Of a stretch of DNA of 64,000 bases, positions 1 through 8,831 are shown one piece after another. Within the stretch, counting starts at the first letter, position 1. Every line of letters begins with the position of its first letter. Both the position numbers and the translations under genes were made by a program. The notes under the pieces were generated by a model. It worked only from the letters and a program-made list of their open reading frames with translations. It made no database searches and had not been told where the DNA came from. Source of the stretch: Aestuariivirga sp. (GTDB lineage: Bacteria > Pseudomonadota > Alphaproteobacteria > Rhizobiales > Aestuariivirgaceae); assembly GCF_020252395.1 (NCBI RefSeq), contig NZ_JADCDB010000009.1:62001-126000 (forward strand), given 5' to 3'.

Positions 1-1451
1 CCGCCCATCGACAGAATTGGCTTTACTCTAACCTATCTGCCTTATCTGCAGCAGACAGAAACAATGCGGGTCAAAACATAAATCATCACGACACAACTCC
101 ACACTCCCGATGGAGAGACGATTATTCTACCCAACGACCGCAGATCACACTTTACGACCTAGTCGATGCGCAGAATGCTCGAGGTCGGGGAATCGCGGCC
201 GCCGCAGATGCAGGAGATTTGAATGAAGTTCAGAGGTTGAGCAAGGAACGGGCACCACTAAGCACAATTAACCTGCTCATGCAGAAATCAAATCTCCCCA
301 TTGAACTGAGTATAGGCAGTAGCGGCGAAGTACTCGCATCTAAGAATGGGTCCTATCCATATAGCGTTGCTGAATTGTCAGACGGTGAAAGGAATGCAGT
401 ATTGATCTGCGCTGACGTCCTCACTGCGAAACATGGAACATTACTTCTTGTCGACGAACCAGAGAGACACCTTCACAGGTCGATCATTTCCCCTTTACTA
501 ACCGCACTGTTCAACACGCGGCCGGACTGCACTTTTGTCGTATCCACTCACGATGTCACTCTGGCTATAGACAACCCAGATTCCAGGACGCTGCTACTGC
601 AGTCATGTCAATACGCTCCCAACGGAATTGTAGCTTGGGACTATAAGCTATTTGGCCCTGAGCACGGGATCTCAGAAGAGACAAAGAAAGCTATTCTGGG
701 AGCGCGAAGAAGACTCCTCTTTGTAGAGGGGCGCGAGAGAAGCCTTGATCTAAGTCTGTATCGCATCCTTTTCCCTAACATGACTATAGTGCCCAAGCAG
801 AATTGCAGGGAAGTTATCCAGTCAGTTGTGGGTCTGCGTTCGTCCAAATCGCTCCATTGGCTTGAAGTATTCGGCCTAATTGATGGAGATCAGCGTACCC
901 CGGTCGAAATCGAGGAACTAAGGAGCAAGGGTGTCTATACACTGCCACTCTATTCGATAGAATCTGTTTATTATCATCCAAAAATCTTCGAAGGTGTCGC
1001 AGAACGAAAATGCCAGATAACTGGTGACGACAAGGAGTTAGTCGTTGAAAACGGGAAAGCAGCAGCGATCGCGTCGCTGCGAAATCACCGGACCAGATTA
1101 TGTCACAAGGTGGTAAGTAGATCGATAACTCATAGGATATTCGCCTCGCTTCAAACCCAGGATGCCATAGAGAAGCGCGACGTCATCACCTTCAGAGTAG
1201 ATACAGGAGAGTTATTGAAACGCGAGGAGGAGCGGTTTGACCGGTTAATTGAAGAGAAGAACCTCGATGGCCTCCTTTCGATCTATCCACTGCGAGAAAC
1301 GCAGGCTCTGGGCTTGATGGCCGGAAGCTTGGGTCTTCGGCTATCAGAGTACGAGAAAGCTGTGCGTAAACTGCTGCTTGAAGATAGCCAGATTATTCAG
1401 TTTGCTAGGGGCATAGTCGAGCCATTACTCGAAGAGTTAGGTGAATGTTAA
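1..1451 (+). CDS. ABC-type ATPase with C-terminal DUF4435/TOPRIM-like domain, 5' truncated by the window
   Basis: The frame is open from nt 3 to the stop at 1449-1451, so the gene begins left of the window; the TTG at 219 is only the first start-like codon inside it. Visible are an ABC-family signature SDGER (nt ~378), Walker B with catalytic Glu (LLLVDEPE, ~441) and an H-loop STHD (~543). A second domain follows with FVEGRE (~720) and DGD (~882), the acidic pattern of DUF4435/TOPRIM-like folds. Walker A must lie upstream. ATPase-TOPRIM fusions belong to the OLD-like group, several members of which act in phage defence; that role here is inference. The gene is clearly AT-richer than what follows from about 1520, suggesting transfer. 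Its stop overlaps the next start by 7 nt. Confidence 0.75.
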   Translation, partial: AHRQNWLYSNLSALSAADRNNAGQNINHHDTTPHSRWRDDYSTQRPQITLYDLVDAQNARGRGIAAAADAGDLNEVQRLSKERAPLSTINLLMQKSNLPIELSIGSSGEVLASKNGSYPYSVAELSDGERNAVLICADVLTAKHGTLLLVDEPERHLHRSIISPLLTALFNTRPDCTFVVSTHDVTLAIDNPDSRTLLLQSCQYAPNGIVAWDYKLFGPEHGISEETKKAILGARRRLLFVEGRERSLDLSLYRILFPNMTIVPKQNCREVIQSVVGLRSSKSLHWLEVFGLIDGDQRTPVEIEELRSKGVYTLPLYSIESVYYHPKIFEGVAERKCQITGDDKELVVENGKAAAIASLRNHRTRLCHKVVSRSITHRIFASLQTQDAIEKRDVITFRVDTGELLKREEERFDRLIEEKNLDGLLSIYPLRETQALGLMAGSLGLRLSEYEKAVRKLLLEDSQIIQFARGIVEPLLEELGEC

Positions 1452-2224
1452 AATTCTTTCGCAATCTGTGTCGACCAAGGGTTACAAACTACTACGCTGC
1501 TCTACTTCTCGCCCTCGGTTCTGCCCGCGCGCTGGCGGCAGACGGGGCGGCCTTCAATGCCATCGGCTATTCGCCTGACAGCCGCTACTTCGCCTTCGAG
1601 CAATATGGCGTGCAGGACGGCTCGGGCTTCCCCTACTGGGATGTCTTCGTCATCGACCTCAAGTCCAACGAATGGGTCAAGGGCTCACCCTATCGCGCCC
1701 TGATCGAGAGCGAGCAGGCGAGGCCCGCCGCCGCCCGCGACCAGGCCCATGCCGCCGCCGCACCCGCCCTCCAGGAACTCGCCATCACCGAGCCCGCCGA
1801 ACTGATCGCCGCCAATCCGGCGACCGAAGCCGTGCCGGAACGCGAGCGCCTGATCTTCGACCGCTGGTATGAAAGCCTCGGCGCCAGGTCTGGCCAGAAG
1901 AGCCAGCTCGGCGTCCGCTTCGAACTCTCCGTCGAGAAGATCCCTCTCTCCCGCCCGCCCAAATGCCCCGAGGGCGACGGCGAGAGTTACGGCGTCCGCG
2001 TCAGCCTCAAGGACCTGCAGACGGGAAAGAGCCGAGTGATTCACGAGGACAAGGCGATCCCCGACAGCCGCAACTGCCCCGCCGCCTATGACGTCGCCGC
2101 CGTGGTGGCCCAGACCGGCCTGCCGGTGACTGACCGGCTGGTGGCCATTATTGGCGTCTATGCCAGGGGCTTCGAGGGCCTGAACCACCGCTTCATCGCC
2201 GTGCCCTTCACCATCAGCGACTAG
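1445..2224 (+). CDS. DUF2259 family predicted secreted protein
   Basis: A 259-residue protein with an N-terminal signal peptide (hydrophobic YYAALLLALGSARALA, cleavage near residue 32). The mature part starts FNAIGYSPDSRYFAFEQYG, the beta-propeller-like opening typical of DUF2259. A central Ala/Glu-rich stretch (about residues 90-125) looks like a linker. The function is unknown; the family is periplasmic by prediction. The ATG lies inside the end of the upstream ATPase gene. The first ~75 nt of this gene share the AT-rich composition of that ATPase, while the rest is high-GC. The original N-terminus and promoter may therefore have been replaced at the junction. Confidence 0.8.
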   Translation: MLKFFRNLCRPRVTNYYAALLLALGSARALAADGAAFNAIGYSPDSRYFAFEQYGVQDGSGFPYWDVFVIDLKSNEWVKGSPYRALIESEQARPAAARDQAHAAAAPALQELAITEPAELIAANPATEAVPERERLIFDRWYESLGARSGQKSQLGVRFELSVEKIPLSRPPKCPEGDGESYGVRVSLKDLQTGKSRVIHEDKAIPDSRNCPAAYDVAAVVAQTGLPVTDRLVAIIGVYARGFEGLNHRFIAVPFTISD

Positions 2225-2230
2225 TTTCGT

Positions 2231-2380
2231 CTTCTCCCGCGTCTTCAGCGGGAGAAGAAGGGACCCGTTGCGCGAGCAACGGGGAGATGAGGGGACATCG
2301 GCAAAGACGCTGGAGCGAACTTCCCCTCACCTACCCCGACGGCGTCGGGGCCCCCTCCTCTCCCGCTGCGCGGGAGAGGA
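2231..2380. repeat. Composite palindromic intergenic element (three hairpins)
   Basis: Three perfect inverted repeats sit in the 234-bp gap before purB. The first is a 10-bp stem CTTCTCCCGC (2231-2240) with its complement at 2248-2257. The second is CCCCGAC/GTCGGGG (2334-2340 and 2344-2350). The third is an 11-bp stem TCCTCTCCCGC (2356-2366) with its complement at 2370-2380. The CTTCTCCC/GGGAGAAG core matches the short palindromic elements scattered through rhizobial genomes, and a related element lies at 21758-21878. It may also act as a terminator for the DUF2259 gene, though no T-tract follows. Confidence 0.7.
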
Positions 2381-2458
2381 CGCGACAGTCCAACTTCGCA
2401 CTCGCACAAAACCTCCCGATTTGTTAAGCGGACGCCAACCGACGAGAGGCTTGCCCCG

Positions 2459-3766
2459 ATGATCCCGCGCTACACCCGCAAAGAAATGGCCCAGATCTGG
2501 GAGCCCCAGACGCGCTTCAGGATCTGGTTCGAAATCGAGGCCTATGCCACGGAAGCGCTCGCGGAACTGGGTGTCGTGCCGAAGCTCGCTGCAGCGGTCA
2601 TCTGGGAGAAGGGCAAGGACGCCGTCTTCGACGCCGCGCGGATCGACGAGATCGAGGCCGTCACCAAGCATGATGTGATCGCCTTCCTGACCCACCTGGC
2701 CGAAATCGTCGGCCCCGAGGCACGTTTCGTGCACCAGGGCATGACCTCCTCCGACGTGCTGGACACCTGCCTTAACGTGCAACTCGCCCGCGCAGCCGGC
2801 CTGCTGATCGAGGATGTGGACGGCCTTCTTGCCGCCTTGAAGCGCCGCGCTTTCGAGCACAAGAACACCGTTTGCATCGGCCGCAGCCACGGCATCCATG
2901 CCGAGCCCACCACCTTCGGCCTCAAGCTGGCCCAGGCGCATGCCGAGTTCCAGCGGGCGCGTGAGCGCCTGGTGATGGCCAGGAAGGAGATCGCCACCTG
3001 CGCCATCTCCGGAGCGGTCGGCACCTTCGCCAACATCGACCCGCGCGTCGAGGAATACGTGGCGGAAAAGATGGGCCTCACACCCGAACCGGTGTCGACC
3101 CAGATCATCCCGCGTGACCGCCATGCTATGTACTTCGCGGCGCTTGCCGTGATCGCCTCGTCGATCGAGCGGCTGGCCACCGAAATCCGCCACCTGCAGC
3201 GCACCGAGGTGCTGGAGGCGGAAGAGTATTTCTCGCCCGGCCAGAAGGGCTCCTCCGCCATGCCGCACAAGCGGAACCCGGTGCTGACGGAGAATCTCAC
3301 CGGCCTCGCCCGGCTCGTGCGCTCCGCCGTCATTCCGGCACTCGAGAACGTGGCGCTGTGGCATGAGCGCGACATCTCGCATTCTTCCGTCGAGCGCGGC
3401 ATCGCGCCGGACGCCACGATCCACCTCGACTTCGCGCTGAAGCGGCTGACCGGCGTCATCGGCAAGCTGCTGGTCTATCCGGAAAACATGCAGAGGAACC
3501 TCGACCGCCTGGGCGGCCTCGTCCATTCGCAGCGCGTACTGCTGGCTCTCACCCAGAAAGGCATGAGCCGCGAGGACGCCTATGCCGCCGTGCAGCGCAA
3601 CGCCATGCCGGTGTGGCGCGGCGAAGGCAACTTCCTCGGCCTCCTCAGGCAGGACAAGGATGTCTCCGCCCTGCTCTCCCCCGCCGAACTCGAAAGTCTT
3701 TTCGACCTCGGCTATCACACCAAACACGTGGACACGATTTTCCGCCGCGTGTTCGGCGAAGCCTGA
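2459..3766 (+). CDS. purB: Adenylosuccinate lyase
   Basis: 435 residues, the normal length for a bacterial PurB. It cleaves SAICAR to AICAR plus fumarate in purine synthesis and adenylosuccinate to AMP. The fumarase/aspartase superfamily signature GSSAMPHKRNP is at residues ~264-274, the TSSDVLDT motif around residue 98, and the catalytic-His segment GRSHGIHAEP around residue 140. The ATG at 2459 follows a weak GAGAGG. The other window genes of this pathway (purC, S, Q, L) lie 10 kb downstream on the same strand rather than in one operon with it. Confidence 0.96.
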   Translation: MIPRYTRKEMAQIWEPQTRFRIWFEIEAYATEALAELGVVPKLAAAVIWEKGKDAVFDAARIDEIEAVTKHDVIAFLTHLAEIVGPEARFVHQGMTSSDVLDTCLNVQLARAAGLLIEDVDGLLAALKRRAFEHKNTVCIGRSHGIHAEPTTFGLKLAQAHAEFQRARERLVMARKEIATCAISGAVGTFANIDPRVEEYVAEKMGLTPEPVSTQIIPRDRHAMYFAALAVIASSIERLATEIRHLQRTEVLEAEEYFSPGQKGSSAMPHKRNPVLTENLTGLARLVRSAVIPALENVALWHERDISHSSVERGIAPDATIHLDFALKRLTGVIGKLLVYPENMQRNLDRLGGLVHSQRVLLALTQKGMSREDAYAAVQRNAMPVWRGEGNFLGLLRQDKDVSALLSPAELESLFDLGYHTKHVDTIFRRVFGEA

Positions 3767-4217
3767 TCAGTTCACGATGGTAATGCCGGTGGCCTTTGAG
3801 CCCGTGCTTCTGCGCCAGCGCATAGAGCTTCGCGGCACTGCGCGGATAAAGCCGCACGCAGCCATGCGATGCGGGGCGGCCTCGCTGGTTGAGGTAATAG
3901 GTGGCGTGAATGGCGTAGCCACCAAGATAGAAGATCGAATACCACACCGGCGAATTTTCGTGTTTCCGCGCGTGGTGCATCTCGTTCAACATGAACGGAC
4001 GCCGGCTGACGCTTGGCGTATGGTAGCCCTCGCGCGCAGTGGACGCCTTCCAGCGGCCACGGGACCACCCATCGACGTCCACCGCCATGGTCTGGCTGGA
4101 TAAATAGACTTCAATCTGAACAACCCGCACGGACTTGGCTTTGGCGGAGGCCAGGAAAAGGCCAGGCTGAACGAGCACCAGCGCCACCACGGCAAGCACG
4201 GCGGTCAATCTGCGCAT
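3767..4217 (-). pseudogene. L,D-transpeptidase (YkuD family), apparent frameshift near the C-terminus
   Basis: The protein starts at the ATG at 4217 (signal peptide MRRLTAVLAVVALVLVQPG; AAAGGG-type ribosome site upstream). It contains a YkuD domain with the active-site block HATYYLNQRGRPASHGCVRLY (catalytic His and Cys codons near 3852-3869). Such enzymes make 3-3 cross-links in peptidoglycan or anchor outer-membrane proteins. As written, the frame runs on past purB's stop to 3645, antisense to purB, with an unrelated Arg-rich tail. Removing one base in the GGCC at 3791-3794 gives KGTGITIVN and a stop at 3767, directly beside the purB stop, which is the ending expected for the family. So there is either a one-base sequence error or a real mutation leaving the core domain intact but the end altered. 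Confidence 0.75.
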
Positions 4218-4396
4218 GACGTCTGCCCTTTTTTCGATTCTGACGGTCCATGATGAGTTGCCGGATCCATGTTTCAATATCGAATGTTACAAGGATTGAC
4301 GTCGACGGAATGGCCAGGCCCCTCCCCGGCCCCTCTTCCGCAATGTTCCGGCAATCCCGGCCCTCAACCTAACGGCGCACAAAGAGAGGGTATCAG

Positions 4397-5410
4397 ATGA
4401 ACGTAAGATCGAATGTCCGGCTGATCAGTTCCATGTCCGTGCTCTGCCTGATGCTGGCTCCGGCCCATGCGGCCGACGCAAAAACCACCGGCAAAAGCGA
4501 TCTCAGCCTGGAGATCGGCAACCGCTTTTGGATTGGCCAGATGTCTTATGACTACAAACTCTTTGACAACAAAACCGGACTGATGGATTCGCGTCTCCGC
4601 TGGTCGGACGTGAATACCCTGTCGAACGAGACGACGTTCCGCGTCACCCATCAGAAAAGCGGTGTTTTTCTTAAAGGCTATGCCGGCCTGGGCGCAAATT
4701 TTGGCGGCTCGCTCGATGACGAGGATTATATCTACAATTATCCCACCCCTGATGGCCCGTTTACCGGGAAGTTCCTGGATACCTACTCGAGAGGCAGCCG
4801 CGACACTAACTTCTATGGCGTTGTCGACCTTGGGATCGCCGTGCCGCTGCCGCAACAGTGGCCACTGCATCTATCGGGCTTCGTAGGCGGGTTTGCCCAG
4901 AAACAAAGTTTGCTGAGCAAGGGGGTTCGCTGCAACGCCGACGAAGCGAATCAGATCGCGTGTCAGGCGCCGCCTGGCGCCGTGATCGTCCCCTTTGACC
5001 AAAAGTCCATCGGTTTTGAGACCACCATGTATGGCGCGCGGGCAGGCCTTGAGGCCGTGCTTGATATCAGCGATCAACTGACATGGCGGAACGAGGCAGC
5101 TTATGTCTTCGCCGGCAACTTCAAGCTGGAAGACAGCCATTATCTGCGGACCAAGGAACTCGGTCCCACGCCCAACTTCGTAGATGATGGAAACGGCCTT
5201 GACGGTTATCAGCTCGAAACGGAAATCTCTTGGGCATTCACCGGGAGCCTAAGCGTCAATGCCGGCGCAAGATACTGGCGATTGAATTCCGGAAAGGCCG
5301 ATGGGGTCGCAGGGGCACAATTGCCACCGGACCAGCGGATCAGAGAAAACTATTCCCGGAGCAAAATCGATCAGTATGGCGTGATGGTTGGCCTGGCTTA
5401 CAAGTTTTGA
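4397..5410 (+). CDS. Outer-membrane beta-barrel protein
   Basis: 337 residues with a cleavable signal peptide (ends AHAADA, ~residue 27), alternating aromatic/hydrophobic strand patterns throughout, and a C-terminal Phe (GLAYKF), the usual beta-barrel assembly signal. Motifs such as GARYWRLN and the general layout recall omptin-like or OmpA-like 10-12-strand barrels, but I cannot assign a specific family. The start has a good ribosome site (GAGAGGG, 8 nt). A two-component system follows 42 bp downstream on the same strand, suggesting co-regulation or that the barrel is its target. Confidence 0.75.
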   Translation: MNVRSNVRLISSMSVLCLMLAPAHAADAKTTGKSDLSLEIGNRFWIGQMSYDYKLFDNKTGLMDSRLRWSDVNTLSNETTFRVTHQKSGVFLKGYAGLGANFGGSLDDEDYIYNYPTPDGPFTGKFLDTYSRGSRDTNFYGVVDLGIAVPLPQQWPLHLSGFVGGFAQKQSLLSKGVRCNADEANQIACQAPPGAVIVPFDQKSIGFETTMYGARAGLEAVLDISDQLTWRNEAAYVFAGNFKLEDSHYLRTKELGPTPNFVDDGNGLDGYQLETEISWAFTGSLSVNAGARYWRLNSGKADGVAGAQLPPDQRIRENYSRSKIDQYGVMVGLAYKF

Positions 5411-5452
5411 AGGAAATCCGAAGCTCTTGCGTGCTCCACCATCAGGTGTTCC

Positions 5453-6148
5453 ATGCGTGTATTGATTGTCGAGGACGATGAGGTTCAGGGCGCCGCCATC
5501 GCGCGCCGCCTGGAGGAGGCGCGGTTCACCTGCGACTGGGTGCGCGATCTGGGCGGCGCTTCGGCGGCAATGCGGGCCTACCCTTACGAGCTGGTCGTGC
5601 TGGACCGTCAGCTTCCGGATGGCGATGGGTTGCAGCTGGTGCGGGAAGCCCAGTCGGGCAAGTCTCAGCCGCGCTTCATCATTATCAGCTCGAAAGGCGA
5701 CGCCAGCATGCGTGCCCACGGGCTAAAGCTTGGCGCCGACGACTATCTTTCAAAGCCCTTCGAATTCGATGAATTGCTGGCGCGGGTGCGCGCCTTGTTG
5801 CGCCGTTCGAGGGCCGTGCAAGCGGGTGTCTTGAAGCTCGCGCAGATTGAGCTCGATCTGGCGGAGTGCCAAGTCAAATGCGGCGGGCAGCCGTTGCTGC
5901 TGCCGCGCGGGGAGTACCTGATCCTGCAGACCCTGATGCTGCGCGCCGAGCGGGTGACCACGCGGCAGGCGCTGGAAGACTCGGTCTACAATATGGAAGA
6001 CGTCAGGGAATCGAACACGCTCGACGCCCAGGTCTCCCGCCTGCGCCGCAAGCTGAGGGAGCAAAACGCCGGCGTCAGCATCGTGGCGCTGCGCGGCATC
6101 GGCTATCTCCTGGCCGGGCTGCAGCATCCGGATGAGGAGTCGCCGTGA
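5453..6148 (+). CDS. OmpR/PhoB-family response regulator
   Basis: 231 residues: an N-terminal receiver domain with acidic pocket D8/D9, phosphoacceptor D51 (in VVLDRQLPDGDG) and K101 (SKPFEF), then a C-terminal winged-helix DNA-binding domain ending in the family pattern VSRLRRKL...LRGIGYLL. It would bind promoters after phosphorylation by the kinase encoded next. Its stop overlaps the kinase start (GTGA), so the pair is translationally coupled. The regulated genes are not known; the adjacent outer-membrane barrel is the obvious candidate. Confidence 0.93.
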   Translation: MRVLIVEDDEVQGAAIARRLEEARFTCDWVRDLGGASAAMRAYPYELVVLDRQLPDGDGLQLVREAQSGKSQPRFIIISSKGDASMRAHGLKLGADDYLSKPFEFDELLARVRALLRRSRAVQAGVLKLAQIELDLAECQVKCGGQPLLLPRGEYLILQTLMLRAERVTTRQALEDSVYNMEDVRESNTLDAQVSRLRRKLREQNAGVSIVALRGIGYLLAGLQHPDEESP

Positions 6149-7425
6149 GCCGCGCCGCCACGCCTTCCCTGACTTCGGCGCTCGTGAGGCTCATGCTGCG
6201 CTGGCTGCTGGCGATCGAAATCGTCCTGATCGTGGGTGTTGTCGCGGTTATCGCGGCGGGCTTGCGGTGGGATTTTTCCAGCCCGCTGCCCGGCGCGATG
6301 GTGGCCGTGTCCGAGCTGCGGGAGCAAGCGGAGATCGCGCCAACCGGCGAAATCACGCTTCGCGACGCCACGTATCTCAACCGGCTGGAGAGCGAAAATC
6401 CCGGTTTCTGGTACCGTGTCATCGGGCCCAAGAACGAAGTCCGTTCGGGCCTCGCCGACGGCCCCGACTCGGTGCCGCCGATGAAGCTTGGCGACGATGG
6501 CAAAGTCATGCGGCTCGATGAGGCCGATAACGCGGCCACCGTCTGGTCGGGAGACGGCCGGATGCTGGTTGGCGCATCGGGCGCGGCCACCGGCTGGGCC
6601 GATGTGCTCCGCTTTTTCTGGCTCGAAACGTCCGGCTATATCGCGCTGCTGCTGCTTCTGCCCCTGCTCGGCGGCGGGCTGGTCATCCTCGCTTCGATCA
6701 AGCCGATACGCGCCAGGCTCATGGCGCTGCGCCCGCCGGAAGTTCCCGATCTCACGCATGGGCAACGGCTGCCGGCATCCGAACTCCCCACGGAGCTCGC
6801 GGGGTTCGCCCAGAACTACAACGCCGCGCTGGACTTCATCGACACCGCCATGCAGCGGCTCGAGTCCATGAGCGGCGATGTGGCGCATGAATTCAAGACC
6901 CCGCTCAACCGCATGTGGGTTGCCGCGGACAGGCTGCCGCCGGGCGCGGCGCGGGACGCCATCATATCGGAGTTGCGGACCCTGGCGGATACGCTCAGCG
7001 CGCTGCTCAATCTCGCAAAGTCAGGCCTGGAAGGGGCGCCGCGCGAGACCTTCGATCTCGCCGCGCTTGCGCGGACGATCGCGCAGGACCTGGCGCCCGC
7101 CGCATTCCGGGCGGGCCGCGACATCTCCTTCGAAGCGGAAGCGCCATGCGAGGTGCATTCCAACCCAGCCCTCGCCGGCATCGTCATCCGCAACCTGATC
7201 GAAAATGCCATCCGTCATACCAAAGCCAACGACCGGATTGCGATCAGCACGGGCGCGGGCGCAATCGCGGTGGCAGATTCAGGCAGCGGCCTGTCGCCGG
7301 CGGCCGGCAAAACAAGCCGCGGCATCGGCCTCAAACTCACCGAACGCATCGCGAACCACCTCAATGCCAAGGTGATGTTCAGCGAAACGCCAGGCGGCGG
7401 CCTTACCGTGAGCGTCCGGTTCTGA
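6145..7425 (+). CDS. Sensor histidine kinase
   Basis: 426 residues starting at GTG. Transmembrane segment 1 is at ~18-40, a periplasmic sensor loop of ~110 residues follows, and transmembrane segment 2 is around 165-185. A HAMP-like linker comes next, then a dimerisation/phosphoacceptor box VAHEFKTPLNRM with H248, and a HATPase domain with the N box NLIENAIRHT (N350) and a GIGLKL glycine box. It autophosphorylates on H248 and passes phosphate to the upstream response regulator. The periplasmic domain is short and carries no recognisable ligand fold. Confidence 0.93.
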   Translation: MSRAATPSLTSALVRLMLRWLLAIEIVLIVGVVAVIAAGLRWDFSSPLPGAMVAVSELREQAEIAPTGEITLRDATYLNRLESENPGFWYRVIGPKNEVRSGLADGPDSVPPMKLGDDGKVMRLDEADNAATVWSGDGRMLVGASGAATGWADVLRFFWLETSGYIALLLLLPLLGGGLVILASIKPIRARLMALRPPEVPDLTHGQRLPASELPTELAGFAQNYNAALDFIDTAMQRLESMSGDVAHEFKTPLNRMWVAADRLPPGAARDAIISELRTLADTLSALLNLAKSGLEGAPRETFDLAALARTIAQDLAPAAFRAGRDISFEAEAPCEVHSNPALAGIVIRNLIENAIRHTKANDRIAISTGAGAIAVADSGSGLSPAAGKTSRGIGLKLTERIANHLNAKVMFSETPGGGLTVSVRF

Positions 7426-7439
7426 TCGAAACTGGAGCC

Positions 7440-8720
7440 TCACCCCGGATCGTGCAGGAACTCGCGGCCAACCTTCACGCGGCGCGCGCCGTCATACCGG
7501 ATGATGTCGGCGGTGGCGTAGGTTTCGGTAAGCGTCGCCGGCAGGAAGCTTCCCGTGCCCACCATGTCCAGCGGCGCGCGCGCCGCGCCCATGATCTGGC
7601 ATTTCTGCGGGTCGAAGCCCGATGAGCCAACGATGGTCGCCTGGCGGTAGCCCGCCTGGTCCAGCGCCTGGCGCACGTGAATGATCGACGCCGCCGAAAC
7701 GCCCTTGCCGAACAGAATGCGGCGCACCTTGTCGACCAGGATGTTGTTGGGGTCGAGCTGGAAGGCCCTACCACCCAGCACCTGTTCCACGATGTTGTAT
7801 TCGCCCTGCACGCCCAGCCAGTGGCCCACGGTTTCGACCGACTTTTCGTAGTCGAGCCCTTCGGCGAAACGGCCGCCATGGGTGTCGAGCCGGACTCCGA
7901 AGCTCTTGCCTTCCCGGTCGAGCCTGGCCTCGTCATAGAACCAGCGCGCACAACGGATCGAATCCGTCACCTCCTGGCCCGTATAGTCGACAAGCGCCGT
8001 GAGGTTCCGCGCCTCCGGCAGCGTCGCCGCGAACATCCGCATGGCCATGAGCACGTCGCCGCCGGTGTAGCCCACCAGCGCGTGCGGCATCGTACCCATG
8101 CCGGCGCTTGCCCCGAAGAAGGGTGCTGTCAGATCCTGCGATGAGCCGATAAAGCCCTTCACCGCCGGGTCGGCCTTGCGGGCCGCGGCGGAGCCCACCG
8201 CCGCGCCATAGGCGGCGAGGATGTTCATCTCCGCGCCCGAGCCGTGGCGGGCATGCATGTCCATGAAGGCGGCGGACGGAATCGCCCGGCACATCTCATA
8301 GGCATTGTTGGCCGACACACAGGGAAAGCCGATCTTCTGCAGCATCAGGGTCTCGATCTCGGAGAGCTTCCGCATCGAGCCGGTGACCTCCAGCATCTTG
8401 GACTCGGAGGGCACGATGCCGCCCTCGGCACAGAAGCGCCTGATCTCCACGTCCGGCACGAAATGGCGGATCAGCCGGATCGCCGGCTCCAGCGCCGCAA
8501 CCACGCGGCGGCGCATGAACACCGCGAAGGTGACGCGCGAATCGCCATTGGCGCCGACGATGCGGCTGGTGTTGGTGAAATACTTGTCCGTCTGGGCGGC
8601 AACCGGGCCGGCGCAAAGCGCAAGCGCAACGAGGCGGTCGAGAATCGCCTCGGCGCCGGGAATAAGAAGAGCGGCCTTGTCCATGCGCCGCACTGTGGCG
8701 CGGAACGCCGCGGGCGTCAA
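7440..8720 (-). CDS. pncB: Nicotinate phosphoribosyltransferase family protein
   Basis: 426 residues. It has the NAPRTase pattern: TDKYFTNTSRI near the start, the HARHGSGAEM segment (residue ~158), GFIGSSQDLTAPFFG, the HALVGYTGGD block, and RLDTHGG (residue ~277) of the phosphoribosyl-binding barrel. The family converts nicotinate and PRPP to nicotinate mononucleotide in NAD salvage. This is the shorter, archaeal/alphaproteobacterial-like branch rather than E. coli PncB. A second ATG 36 nt downstream (8684) is an alternative start. It converges with the sensor kinase gene, 14 nt apart. Confidence 0.85.
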   Translation of the reverse strand: MTPAAFRATVRRMDKAALLIPGAEAILDRLVALALCAGPVAAQTDKYFTNTSRIVGANGDSRVTFAVFMRRRVVAALEPAIRLIRHFVPDVEIRRFCAEGGIVPSESKMLEVTGSMRKLSEIETLMLQKIGFPCVSANNAYEMCRAIPSAAFMDMHARHGSGAEMNILAAYGAAVGSAAARKADPAVKGFIGSSQDLTAPFFGASAGMGTMPHALVGYTGGDVLMAMRMFAATLPEARNLTALVDYTGQEVTDSIRCARWFYDEARLDREGKSFGVRLDTHGGRFAEGLDYEKSVETVGHWLGVQGEYNIVEQVLGGRAFQLDPNNILVDKVRRILFGKGVSAASIIHVRQALDQAGYRQATIVGSSGFDPQKCQIMGAARAPLDMVGTGSFLPATLTETYATADIIRYDGARRVKVGREFLHDPG

Positions 8721-8831
8721 ATGGGAGGGGGGACCGCCACCCCACTTTCGTTCTTGTCGACTCCCATGGTTTTGGCTGTAATCAGCGTTATGTCTGATTG
8801 GCGATATGCTGCGTGCGAAGCCGAAACTGAT

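Noticed and set aside
2327-3727. 466-residue minus-strand frame
   Set aside because: Shadow of purB; no recognisable motif.
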